This document shows, in pieces, positions 1 through 7,279 of a stretch of 64,000 nucleotides of DNA. Under the pieces are notes generated by a model. The model worked only from the letters and a program-made list of their open reading frames with translations. It made no database searches and had not been told where the DNA came from. The translations under genes and the position numbers were made by a program. Every line of letters starts with the position of its first letter. Positions within the stretch are counted from its first letter, which is position 1. The stretch is from HK1 sp965220535 (GTDB taxonomy: Bacteria > Pseudomonadota > Gammaproteobacteria > HK1). Where the stretch lies: contig OZ244833.1 of assembly GCA_965220535.1 (NCBI GenBank), positions 3,410,001-3,474,000 on the forward strand. The letters run 5' to 3'.

Positions 1-559
1 CGGTATCGTTGGAGACGTCGATCATATTGAGCTTCTCCCCCATCGCATCGAAATAGCCGCTGCAGCGATCGACCAGTGCGGTGTTGAAAGCCTCTTGGTT
101 GAGGCACAGCGCTTTGGTCGCCCCCTCGGACTTGGCCCGTTTACCGGCGTTTTCCCCCGCCAAACGCTCGGGTTGGCCCACGTGCATCAAGGCCCCGAGT
201 TTGCCGGAACTCTCGAGGCCGGAGTTGATGGTTATCACCGGGATACCGGAATCGACCGCGCCTTTGATGGCATTGCCGAGGGCATCGGGGTCGGGCAGCG
301 AGATGATCAGACCGTCGGGTTGGGTCGCGGTGGCCGCTTCGATCAGCTTGGCCATATCCGCCATGTCGCCGCTGGGGGCGAAGTTGTACTCGAATTCGGC
401 GCCGACGGCCTTGGCGGCATCGCGTCCGCCTTTTTCGACGACCGGCCAAAAAGGGTCGGTTCCTTGGGTGTGGGTGATCATCACGTAGCGCTCGGCCATC
501 GCCGATCCGCACAGGGTCGTCGCGACAATCGCGGTGATGGCAATCCATGCTTTTTTCAT
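1..559 (-). CDS. Sugar-type ABC transporter periplasmic substrate-binding protein (3' end outside window)
   Basis: The 186 codons in the window begin with a Sec signal peptide, MKKAWIAITAIVATTLCGSAMA, with likely cleavage after residue 22. The mature start, ERYVMITHTQGTDPFW, followed by EKGGRDAAKAVGAEF and later QPDGLIISLPDP and GIPVITINSG, is the usual N-lobe of periplasmic binding proteins of the ribose/simple-sugar class (Peripla_BP_4-like). Such proteins capture a small ligand in the periplasm and deliver it to an ABC permease. The start at 559 is preceded by a perfect AGGAGG (566-571 on the reverse strand) with 6-nt spacing. The C-lobe and any permease or ATPase genes would lie to the left, outside the window. 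The ligand cannot be read from this half. The family call is firm; the substrate is unknown. Confidence 0.88.
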   Translation of the reverse strand, partial: MKKAWIAITAIVATTLCGSAMAERYVMITHTQGTDPFWPVVEKGGRDAAKAVGAEFEYNFAPSGDMADMAKLIEAATATQPDGLIISLPDPDALGNAIKGAVDSGIPVITINSGLESSGKLGALMHVGQPERLAGENAGKRAKSEGATKALCLNQEAFNTALVDRCSGYFDAMGEKLNMIDVSNDT

Positions 560-887
560 TTCCAGCCTCCTGATCGATGGTTCTCGATTAGCGTGTTTAT
601 GAGGAACTGCGAAGTTGCGACCGACAAAAATAACATATTCCAAGAGCGACGATGCATTCTTGTGCCCGCGCCCGGATATCGACGGGCAATTGCGATGCCC
701 TCCGCGTTAGGATCGGCGGCCCCGATTCGCAGGCATCTCGACGCTCCGATGCCTTGGAAATTCGATCGAAATCATCGCCCGCCGCCGTCGGCCGAAGCGC
801 TCGGGCGCGAAACGACTCGCATCGCCGAAGCGCAAGAGCGCCGCGAACTCGATAGCCCTTTTCGATGCCGCGAATCGACGAGGCTTT
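560..887. other. Intergenic region between hydroxyacid dehydrogenase and binding-protein gene
   Basis: No credible gene is seen in these 328 bases. The part nearest the binding-protein start (about 590-645) is visibly AT-richer than the surroundings and presumably holds its promoter on the minus strand, but no convincing -35/-10 pair was found. The remainder is GC-rich and has no clear terminator hairpin for the dehydrogenase. Confidence 0.5.
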
Positions 888-1868
888 TCAGATCACCCGA
901 TCCCCGTCGACGATCGCCTCCCCCTTCGAAAAAGCGAGGATATTGCCGAACATCCGGCGCACGGTCGGCTCGAAGTTATCGGCGGCCATCGCCGCGATAT
1001 GCGGGGTGATGATCAGGCGATCGACATTGCGCAAAGGGCTCGTGGCCGGCGGCGGCTCGATCTCGAAGACATCCATCGCCGCTCCTCTCAACCGGCCCTC
1101 GGCAAGGGCTTCGATCAGCGCCTCTTCGACCACTACCTCGCCGCGGGAGACGTTGATCAGCACCGCGTTCTTTTTCATCGCCGCCAAGAACGCGCGATCC
1201 ACCAAGTGGCGAGTGTCGGCGTTCAAAGGGCAGTGGAGGGAGACGATATCGCAGCCCTCGAGCAGTTCGGCCATAGAAGCGAAGCGAACCCCGTGGCTTC
1301 GTTCCTCCGCGGGCTCCAAGGGGCGGGGTTTGTGGTAGAGCAACTCGCAGCCGAAGCCTTGCAGCAGGCCTGCGAGCCTGCGGGCGATGGCCCCGAAGCC
1401 GATCATCCCCACCCTCTTGCCGGAGAGCAAAAAGGGAGTCCGCCCGGCGAAGGATTGCTCCCATCGCCCTTCGCTCAAGGCGCGGTGTCCTTGGGGGATA
1501 TTGCGCAGGGTCGCAAGGATCAGCCCTAGGGTGAACTCTGCCACCGGCAGCGCGTTGCTGCCGGTGGTGCGGGCGACTCGGATACCGAGCGCGCGGGCGG
1601 CCTCGAGATCGAGGTTGTCGACCCCCACGCCCCATTTATGCAGGAGTTTGAGTCTCTTCCCCGCGCGTAAGGTCTGGGCGCTGACCGCCACTTGCCCGGA
1701 GATCGCGTAATCGGCTTGCGCCGCCAAGCCCTCGAGCCGCTCTTGCTCGGAAGCGCCGGGTTCGGGCGTTGCCGCATGGATCAGCGAAAAGCCCGGCGGC
1801 AGCAGGGAGCGCATGCGCTGCGCGATGCGATCGTCGATCGCATCGAGGAGGGCGATGATTTCGGACAT
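888..1868 (-). CDS. D-isomer-specific 2-hydroxyacid dehydrogenase
   Basis: This 326-aa protein has the NAD(P)-binding core of the D-2-hydroxyacid dehydrogenases, cytosolic enzymes that interconvert 2-oxoacids and D-2-hydroxyacids. The dinucleotide loop is VGMIGFGAIARRLAG (from about residue 153). The catalytic triad is visible: Arg242 in NVSRGEVV, Glu271 in DVFEIEPP and His290 in TPHIAAM. After the second beta strand the sequence is YHKPRP, not the acidic residue typical of NAD-specific members, so NADP use (as in glyoxylate/hydroxypyruvate reductases) is possible; that is inference. ATG 1868 (MSEIIALL) was preferred over an in-frame GTG at 1892 because the latter lies inside the 13-bp repeat array and adds eight untypical residues. 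The GAAAGG of the nearest repeat unit sits about 10 nt upstream and probably serves as the ribosome binding site. Substrate unknown. Confidence 0.9.
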   Translation of the reverse strand: MSEIIALLDAIDDRIAQRMRSLLPPGFSLIHAATPEPGASEQERLEGLAAQADYAISGQVAVSAQTLRAGKRLKLLHKWGVGVDNLDLEAARALGIRVARTTGSNALPVAEFTLGLILATLRNIPQGHRALSEGRWEQSFAGRTPFLLSGKRVGMIGFGAIARRLAGLLQGFGCELLYHKPRPLEPAEERSHGVRFASMAELLEGCDIVSLHCPLNADTRHLVDRAFLAAMKKNAVLINVSRGEVVVEEALIEALAEGRLRGAAMDVFEIEPPPATSPLRNVDRLIITPHIAAMAADNFEPTVRRMFGNILAFSKGEAIVDGDRVI

Positions 1869-1870
1869 CC

Positions 1871-1995
1871 GATATATTCCTTTCAGATACACCTTTCAGG
1901 TATATCGTTCAGAGATTCCTTTCAGGTATACCTTTCAGATATACCGTTCAGATACACCATTCAGATACACCATTCAGATATACCTTTCATCAGGT
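1871..1995 (-). repeat. 13-bp tandem repeat array in the 5' region of the dehydrogenase gene
   Basis: Eight consecutive 13-bp units fill 1879-1982, with a partial unit at 1871-1878 and a decayed one from 1983. On the minus strand the unit is TRTAYCTGAAHGG. Copies vary as GAAAGG, GAACGG and GAATGG in the Shine-Dalgarno-like part. The array ends 10 nt before the dehydrogenase start codon, so its last unit (1879-1891) supplies the apparent ribosome binding site. The array is not a CRISPR: there are no spacers. Confidence 0.95.
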
Positions 1996-2011
1996 ATTCC
2001 TTGCAGGCTTT

Positions 2012-2038
2012 GCAAAGCCCCGTTTTTTCGGGCTTCGC
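2012..2038 (-). terminator. Hairpin after the gamma-glutamyltransferase gene
   Basis: GCAAAGCCC (2012-2020) can pair with GGGCTTCGC (2030-2038), allowing one wobble pair, around a loop containing T6 (A6 on the minus strand). It lies 78 nt past the stop of the gamma-glutamyltransferase gene and just before the 13-bp repeats. No U-tract follows on the minus strand, so it is at best a non-canonical terminator or an mRNA-stabilising stem. Confidence 0.4.
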
Positions 2039-2116
2039 ATCTATCCCTCGGCCGCGCTCGGCCTCTCCCGGGCGCGCTCGAGGCTCGATGCTTCCGAGCC
2101 CCGAGGCTTCGTTCTT

Positions 2117-3838
2117 TCAAAGCGGCGAGAAGCGTACCCCGGGGCGGGCCAGGCCGCCGCCGATCCCCACCGGCACCCCGTCGGCCCGCCAGCACCCGGC
2201 TCCGATCAGTTCCCCGTCCTCGCCGAAGCCGACCGCATTCATGCCGCCGGCGATGCGCTTCACCCGCCGCACCGCATGCCCCAAGCGGATCAGTTTTCGT
2301 TCGACCTCGCCGGCGATCCCCGCTTCGATTTCGAGCGCACCGCCCTCGGTCCAGATCCGCGGCGCTTCGACCGCCTCCGGCAAAGACATCCCATGATCGA
2401 TCAGATTCACCAAGGACTGCATCGCACAGGGGAAGATACGCAACCCTCCCGGAAGCCCCAGCGCCCAGAGCAGCCGACCCTCGCGCCGCACCATCATCGG
2501 AGCCATCGACGTAAAGACCCTTTTGCCCCCGGCGACCGAGAGGGCTCGCCCCGGCCGGGGGTCGAAGTTGAACATATAGTTATTGGCGATCATCCCCGTT
2601 CCCGCCACCTCGAGGCAGGCCCCGAAGAGTCCGTTGAGGGTTTGGGTGGTGGCGATCGCGTTGCCCTCGCGGTCGACGGCGGTGATATGGGTCGTCTCGC
2701 TCGACTCCCCTCGATACCCATCCGGCGCATCGCCCGGCGCATAGCCCCGGGCGCGAGTCGGATCGATCTCCTCCCGGCGGTGCGCGGCGTAGGCTTTGTC
2801 GATCAACCGCTCGACCGGCACATCGACGAAATCGGGGTCGGCGGTGGCCACGCTTCGATCGGCAAAGGCGATTTTGATGACCTCGGCCAGCAGGTGCGTC
2901 GTCTCGGCGCTGCCGAAACCGGCGCGCTTCAAATCGAAGCCCTCGAGGATATTGAGCATCTGCACGATATGCACGCCGGCGGAAGCCGGCGGTGGCGGCC
3001 CCAAGATTTCGAAGCCTCGATAATCGCCGCAGATCGGCTCCCGGTCGATCACCCGATAAGCCGCGAGGTCTGCGGCCTCGACCAAGCCCTCGGCGGCGGC
3101 CACGCTGGCGACCAAGGCCTCGCCCAGCGCACCGCGATAAAGCGCCTGCGGCCCGTGCTTCGCGATATGGCGCAGGGTGTCGGCGTATTCCGCTTGCACG
3201 AGCCGCTCCCCGGCGACCAAGGGCGAGCCTCGAGGCACGAAGCGCGCGGCGAGATTCGGATCGCGCGCAAGATCCGCCGCCTGATCCGAGATGCAGTCGG
3301 CAAGATAGGGGGTGATGGCGAATCCGCGTTCGGCGAAGCGGATCGCGGGGGCCAGAACATCCTCGAGATCGAGGGAGCCGAAGCGCTCGAGGGTGTTGCA
3401 CCAACCGGCCAGCGCCCCGGGGACGGCGACGCTTTTCCCCCCGATCAGATTTTCCCGGTCGCGGGTCTCGATCCCCGGCAGCGCCCCCGCCGCTCGTTTT
3501 TCCGTCGGGGGCTTTTCCGCCGCGGGCTTTTCCACCGGGGTGTAGATCGTCTCGTGGGCCGCCGCCGGCGCACAGCCGAGGCTGTCGATGATGCGGTGCT
3601 CCCCGTCGGCGCCGCGCAGGTGAGCGACGCCGCCGCCCAAGATCCCCACCATCATCGGTTCGACCACGCTCAGGGTGAAAAGGGCGGCGATCGCGGCATC
3701 GACGGCGTTTCCCCCCTCGAGCAATACCCCGGCCCCGGCGGCCGATGCCAGCGGATGATTGGCAACGATCATCCCCTGCGAGCCGGTCGCGGGTCCTTTC
3801 TCGCAGACGAAGGGAAACGAGGGAGCCGGGCGAGCCAT
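2117..3838 (-). CDS. ggt: Gamma-glutamyltransferase (GGT) family protein, no signal peptide
   Basis: A 573-aa N-terminal-nucleophile hydrolase of the gamma-glutamyltranspeptidase family, which transfers or hydrolyses gamma-glutamyl groups (glutathione and relatives) after self-cleavage into two subunits. Visible landmarks are GGNAVDAAIA near residue 42, GGGVAHLR near 68, SSETTHITAVD with the expected nucleophile Thr382 at the start of the small subunit, QTLNGLFG near 399 and GLPGGLRI at 461-468. Length fits the family. No secretion signal is present although many bacterial GGTs are periplasmic, so a cytoplasmic location is likely. Residues about 101-118 are a Lys/Pro/Ala/Glu-rich insertion encoded by an imperfect 15-bp tandem repeat (about 3494-3538). 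The ATG lies 17 nt after the stop of the M48 protease gene and lacks a Shine-Dalgarno sequence, which suggests translation coupled to the upstream gene. The frame stays open upstream, but that part only shadows the protease gene. Confidence 0.9.
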   Translation of the reverse strand: MARPAPSFPFVCEKGPATGSQGMIVANHPLASAAGAGVLLEGGNAVDAAIAALFTLSVVEPMMVGILGGGVAHLRGADGEHRIIDSLGCAPAAAHETIYTPVEKPAAEKPPTEKRAAGALPGIETRDRENLIGGKSVAVPGALAGWCNTLERFGSLDLEDVLAPAIRFAERGFAITPYLADCISDQAADLARDPNLAARFVPRGSPLVAGERLVQAEYADTLRHIAKHGPQALYRGALGEALVASVAAAEGLVEAADLAAYRVIDREPICGDYRGFEILGPPPPASAGVHIVQMLNILEGFDLKRAGFGSAETTHLLAEVIKIAFADRSVATADPDFVDVPVERLIDKAYAAHRREEIDPTRARGYAPGDAPDGYRGESSETTHITAVDREGNAIATTQTLNGLFGACLEVAGTGMIANNYMFNFDPRPGRALSVAGGKRVFTSMAPMMVRREGRLLWALGLPGGLRIFPCAMQSLVNLIDHGMSLPEAVEAPRIWTEGGALEIEAGIAGEVERKLIRLGHAVRRVKRIAGGMNAVGFGEDGELIGAGCWRADGVPVGIGGGLARPGVRFSPL

Positions 3839-3855
3839 TCGAAGAAGGCGGGGCG

Positions 3856-5331
3856 TCAGCGTCGGCGGTTGCGCTCGGAGCGCAGTTCGGCGAGCCGCGT
3901 GTCGATGCGAGAGAGGCGATAGCGGCTTTGTCGGGTACCGCTTTTTTCGGCTTCCAAGGCGAGAAGGAGCTGCCCGATGGCGGCGTCGAGTCGATCGGCG
4001 AGGGCGTAGGATTCGGCGAGGGCGATGCGGCTGTCGACCCCCCGTCCGAGCATCTGCAGGGCTTTCGCTCGCAGCCGGGCAAGGCGGGCGTCGATATCCG
4101 AGTCGCGGGCGAAGCGATCGATCTCCTCCAGCGCCCGCTGCGATTGGCCGTCGTCGATCAAGGCCTTGGCAAAGCCCCCGATCATCCCCGGGCTGTCCGC
4201 GAGCAGTTCCGCCCCGGCGGCGTAGAGATCGATGGCGCGCTCGTTTTCCCCCGCCCGCAGCAGGCTCGAAGCCAGACTCGAGCGGAAGGCGAGGACCAAG
4301 GGATATCGCTCGACCAAGGGGGCGAGCGTCTCGCGCGCCTTCGCCTCCCTTCCGAGGCGGATCAAAGCAAGCGCCCGACCGTAGCGATTCGCCGCTTCGA
4401 TCGCCTCGTTCGCCTCGGGATTGTCCGGCGAGGCTCGGTTTTGCCCGGCCGCCGCCTCGTCCTCGAAGCGGCGCAGCAGGCTCCCCGGATCGTTCGCGTT
4501 TCGCACCTGCAACCAAGTATGGACCACGTGATAGCCCAAGGGATCGGGGGGCTCGCCCTTTTCGAGGCCGCGGGCGATATTATGGGCCTCGGCGAGGCGA
4601 GCGCCGGTGATCGGATGGGTCGAGAGGAAGGGTAAGGGGCGTTGCCGGAAGCGGGAATCCCGCTCCAGTATCCGGAAAAAATTCGCCATCTCCAAGGGAT
4701 CGAAACCCGCCTTCGCGAGCAGGCGGATCCCGATCCGATCCGCCTCCGCCTCTTTCTCGCGCGTGAAATCGATGCGTTGTTGCATCGCCGAGCCGATCAC
4801 CGAAGCGACCGCCGCTTGACCGACTTCGGCGTTTTGGCTGCCAAGGAGCAAGGCGACCAAAATCCCGGCCATCGTCGGCAGGTTCGCCCGGCTGCTGCGC
4901 TCGAGGCTTTGGAGGATATGACGCTGCGAGATATGGGCGATTTCGTGGGCGATGACCGAGGCCAGTTCGCCCTCGCTGCGGGTCGCGAGGAACAAACCGG
5001 CGTGAATGCCGATAAAGCCCCCGGGGGCGGCGAAGGCGTTGATTTCCTCGTCGTCGAGCACGAAGAAGGTGAAAACCGTATCCCGTGCCGGATCCGAGTT
5101 GGCGGCCAAGGCGTTGCCGAGACCCCGGATATATTCGTCGAGCGGCGGCTCGTCGATGATCTCGAAGCGGGTGCGCAACGAACGCATGAATTCCTTGCCG
5201 AGTCGGCGTTCGTCCTCGGCGCTGACGATCCCCCCGGCGCCCTCGCCGATATCGGGCAGTTTGACTTGCGCCGATGCGCTCTCGCCCAAGGCACTTGCGA
5301 GCCAAAGCCCGCCGCAGATCGCCGCTGCCAT
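3856..5331 (-). CDS. M48 family metalloprotease with TPR tail (BepA/YfgC-like)
   Basis: A 491-aa exported zinc protease of the type that supervises outer-membrane protein and LPS-transporter assembly in the periplasm. Residues 1-22 look like a signal peptide (MAAAICGGLWLASALGESASA). The zinc site is HEIAH at 129-133, with the third ligand in EAEADRIG at about 194-200. The THPITGAR segment (about 238-245) corresponds to the loop of BepA that carries its regulatory His. From about residue 300 the protein is helical and TPR-like. The length matches BepA. The start is uncertain: the frame is open to 5724, with other ATGs at 5514 and 5523, and a basic stretch (RRARSRRP) just upstream could be the signal peptide n-region of a longer form; no start has a strong Shine-Dalgarno. 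The next gene, ggt, begins 17 nt after the stop, so the two are probably co-transcribed. Confidence 0.87.
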   Translation of the reverse strand: MAAAICGGLWLASALGESASAQVKLPDIGEGAGGIVSAEDERRLGKEFMRSLRTRFEIIDEPPLDEYIRGLGNALAANSDPARDTVFTFFVLDDEEINAFAAPGGFIGIHAGLFLATRSEGELASVIAHEIAHISQRHILQSLERSSRANLPTMAGILVALLLGSQNAEVGQAAVASVIGSAMQQRIDFTREKEAEADRIGIRLLAKAGFDPLEMANFFRILERDSRFRQRPLPFLSTHPITGARLAEAHNIARGLEKGEPPDPLGYHVVHTWLQVRNANDPGSLLRRFEDEAAAGQNRASPDNPEANEAIEAANRYGRALALIRLGREAKARETLAPLVERYPLVLAFRSSLASSLLRAGENERAIDLYAAGAELLADSPGMIGGFAKALIDDGQSQRALEEIDRFARDSDIDARLARLRAKALQMLGRGVDSRIALAESYALADRLDAAIGQLLLALEAEKSGTRQSRYRLSRIDTRLAELRSERNRRR

Positions 5332-5544
5332 CGCTTTGCCAGCGCATAGAAGGCCGAGAATCGGCCGCCGGGACCGCGCCCGGCGCTCGCCCGAAGTCGA
5401 AGCCTCGCTTCGATGCCGCGCCGGCCAAGCAGGCCGCGCGTCGGGGGGCGGAAAAGGCGCATCTCGGACCGCGCTGATGGCCGCCTCGCCGGCTGTCGAG
5501 TCGAAAATAGGCATCGAAGGCATCGCTGTCGGGATCGAATCGCT

Positions 5545-5695
5545 CGGATTTCGCAGTCGGATTTCGCAGTCGAGGCGGCCAAGGGCAAGGTTCAAGGGCC
5601 AAGAATCAAGAATCAAGGGCTTCACGAGTGCGGGCATCCTCGTCGATGCCATTTCGAAGCCGCGAAAGAGCCTCGAAAAGAGCCGCGAAAAGAGC
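5545..5695. repeat. Cluster of short tandem repeats between M48 protease and phosphofructokinase genes
   Basis: Three separate short arrays lie within 150 bp: a perfect 13-bp unit (CGGATTTCGCAGT) twice at 5545-5570; a 7-bp-periodic stretch (AAGGGCC/AAGAATC type) over 5581-5621; and an 11-12-bp unit (CGCGAAAAGAGC) three times at 5661-5695. They fall in the divergent gap 5332-5795, which otherwise shows no gene. Confidence 0.9.
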
Positions 5696-5746
5696 GAGTT
5701 TACGCCATCGCGAAACGAAAGCATCGCCCCCTCGCCTTTCCTTGGG

Positions 5747-5752
5747 TATGAT
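5747..5752 (+). promoter_or_regulatory. Possible -10 element of the phosphofructokinase gene
   Basis: TATGAT matches the sigma-70 -10 consensus at five of six positions and lies 43 nt before the start codon at 5796. No good -35 hexamer is found at the correct distance, so this is only a candidate. Confidence 0.25.
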
Positions 5753-5795
5753 CGAGGATCGGATTCTTTTCCTTGTTTCGTGCGAGAAAGCGATT

Positions 5796-7055
5796 ATGCC
5801 AAGCAACGCGTTTTACGCTCAATCCGGCGGAGTGACCGCGGTCATCAACGCCACCGCCGCCGGAGTCATCGAAACCGCCCGTCAGCATCCGGATCGGATC
5901 GGCAAGATATTCGCCGGCCGCAACGGCATCCTCGGGGCGTTGGCCGAAGACCTGATCGATACCGATCAAGAAAGCGATGCCGCCATCGAGTCCCTGAAGT
6001 TCACCCCCGCGGGGGCTTTCGGCTCGTGTCGCTACAAACTCGGAGACTTGGACGCGAATCGGGCCGAATACGAGCGGCTGATCGACGTTTTTCGCGCTCA
6101 CGACATCGGTTATTTCTTCTACAACGGCGGCGGCGATTCATCGGATACCGCGCTCAAGGTCTCGCGCATCGGCGAGATGCTCGATTATCCGGTGATCGCC
6201 ATCGGCATTCCGAAGACCGTGGATAACGATCTGCCGATCACCGACAGTTGTCCCGGTTTCGGCTCCGTCGCCAAATACGTCGCGGTGTCGATCCGCGAGG
6301 CCTCCTTCGACGTAGCCTCGATGGCATCGACCTCGACCAAGGTCTTCATCCTCGAGGTGATGGGGCGCCACGCCGGATGGATCGCCGCCGCCGCCGGTTT
6401 GGCCGCCGATCGAGAGGGCGGCCCGCCGCAGGTCATCCTCTTCCCCGAAATCGAATTCGACGAAGCCGCGTTCATCGACAAAGTTCGCGCCGCCGTCGAA
6501 AAAGACGGCTTTTGCTCGGTGGTGGTCTCCGAGGGGGTGCGCGATCGCCAAGGGCGTTTTTTGAGCGAAAGCGGCTTGACCGACGCCTTCGGCCATGCGC
6601 AGCTCGGCGGGGTCGCGCCGGTGATCGCGAATCTGGTCAAGGAGCGGCTCGGATATAAATATCACTGGGCGGTGGCCGATTATCTGCAGCGTTCGGCGCG
6701 GCATATCGCCTCGCGCACCGATCTCGACCAAGCCGTGGCCCTCGGTCGGGCGGCGGTCAATATCGCCTTGAGCCGTCGCAACGGCGTGATGCCGGTGATC
6801 GTGCGCGTCAGCGACGATCCCTATCAATGGGAGGTGGGCGAGGCCTTGCTGGCCGATGTCGCCAATATCGAGAAAAAAGTGCCGCGCGAATATATCACCG
6901 AGGACGGTTTCGGTATCACCGCGGCTTGTCGGATCTATCTTTCCCCGCTGATCCGAGGCGAGGCCTATCCCCCCTACCGCAACGGTCTGCCCGATTATGT
7001 GCGTTTGAAAAATATCCCGGTGCCGAAAAAACTCGCACCGCAGGCATCGAACTGA
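5796..7055 (+). CDS. pfp: Pyrophosphate-dependent 6-phosphofructokinase
   Basis: A 419-aa cytosolic phosphofructokinase that phosphorylates fructose 6-phosphate to fructose 1,6-bisphosphate and, in the PPi-using class, works reversibly. Visible motifs are NGGGDSSDTA (110-119) in the phosphoryl-donor loop, GIPKTVDNDL (137-146) and MGRHAGW (189-195) for substrate binding. Lys in PKTVDND, where ATP enzymes have Gly (PGTIDND), and Asp in the GGGDSSD loop are the recognised marks of PPi dependence. ATG 5796 gives MPSNAFYAQSGGVTAVINAT, where the nucleotide fold begins directly; the frame is open further upstream without supporting features. The gene converges with the membrane pyrophosphatase gene downstream. 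In methanotrophs such as Methylococcus, PPi-phosphofructokinase and membrane pyrophosphatase genes are also neighbours, which fits a role in PPi-linked sugar metabolism. Confidence 0.92.
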   Translation: MPSNAFYAQSGGVTAVINATAAGVIETARQHPDRIGKIFAGRNGILGALAEDLIDTDQESDAAIESLKFTPAGAFGSCRYKLGDLDANRAEYERLIDVFRAHDIGYFFYNGGGDSSDTALKVSRIGEMLDYPVIAIGIPKTVDNDLPITDSCPGFGSVAKYVAVSIREASFDVASMASTSTKVFILEVMGRHAGWIAAAAGLAADREGGPPQVILFPEIEFDEAAFIDKVRAAVEKDGFCSVVVSEGVRDRQGRFLSESGLTDAFGHAQLGGVAPVIANLVKERLGYKYHWAVADYLQRSARHIASRTDLDQAVALGRAAVNIALSRRNGVMPVIVRVSDDPYQWEVGEALLADVANIEKKVPREYITEDGFGITAACRIYLSPLIRGEAYPPYRNGLPDYVRLKNIPVPKKLAPQASN

Positions 7056-7088
7056 CGCCGTTCGGCATACTGCCGACATTACCCGGCC

Positions 7089-7112
7089 GCCGAATCCGAC
7101 GCCGAATCCGAC
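7089..7112. repeat. 12-bp tandem duplication in convergent gap
   Basis: GCCGAATCCGAC occurs twice head to tail (7089-7100 and 7101-7112), between the phosphofructokinase stop and the pyrophosphatase stop. Confidence 0.9.
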
Positions 7113-7136
7113 ACCGAGGACTAGCCGCCTCGTCGA

Positions 7137-7169
7137 AGCCGAGAGCCCGAAACCCAAGGCCCTCGGCTT
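7137..7169. terminator. Candidate bidirectional terminator between convergent genes
   Basis: AAGCCGAG (7137-7144) pairs perfectly with CTCGGCTT (7162-7169). After one mismatch, three more pairs form (GCC 7146-7148 with GGC 7158-7160), leaving a 9-nt loop. A T-rich run follows on the plus strand. It stands 81 nt after the phosphofructokinase stop and 110 nt after the pyrophosphatase stop, as expected for a shared terminator. Confidence 0.5.
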
Positions 7170-7279
7170 TCGCTTTCCCTTCGCCGACTCGAGCGGAGAC
7201 TCGAGCGGCGACACCGGGTGTTCGAGCGACCGCGGCCCGAGCGACGAGTGTCCCGAGCGACCGGTGCCCGAGCAAAGAA

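Noticed and set aside
3839..4516. N-terminal extension of the gamma-glutamyltransferase by 226 residues
   Set aside because: The extension overlaps the M48 protease gene in another frame, is Arg/Pro-rich without any domain, and the family begins at the ATG 3838 region.
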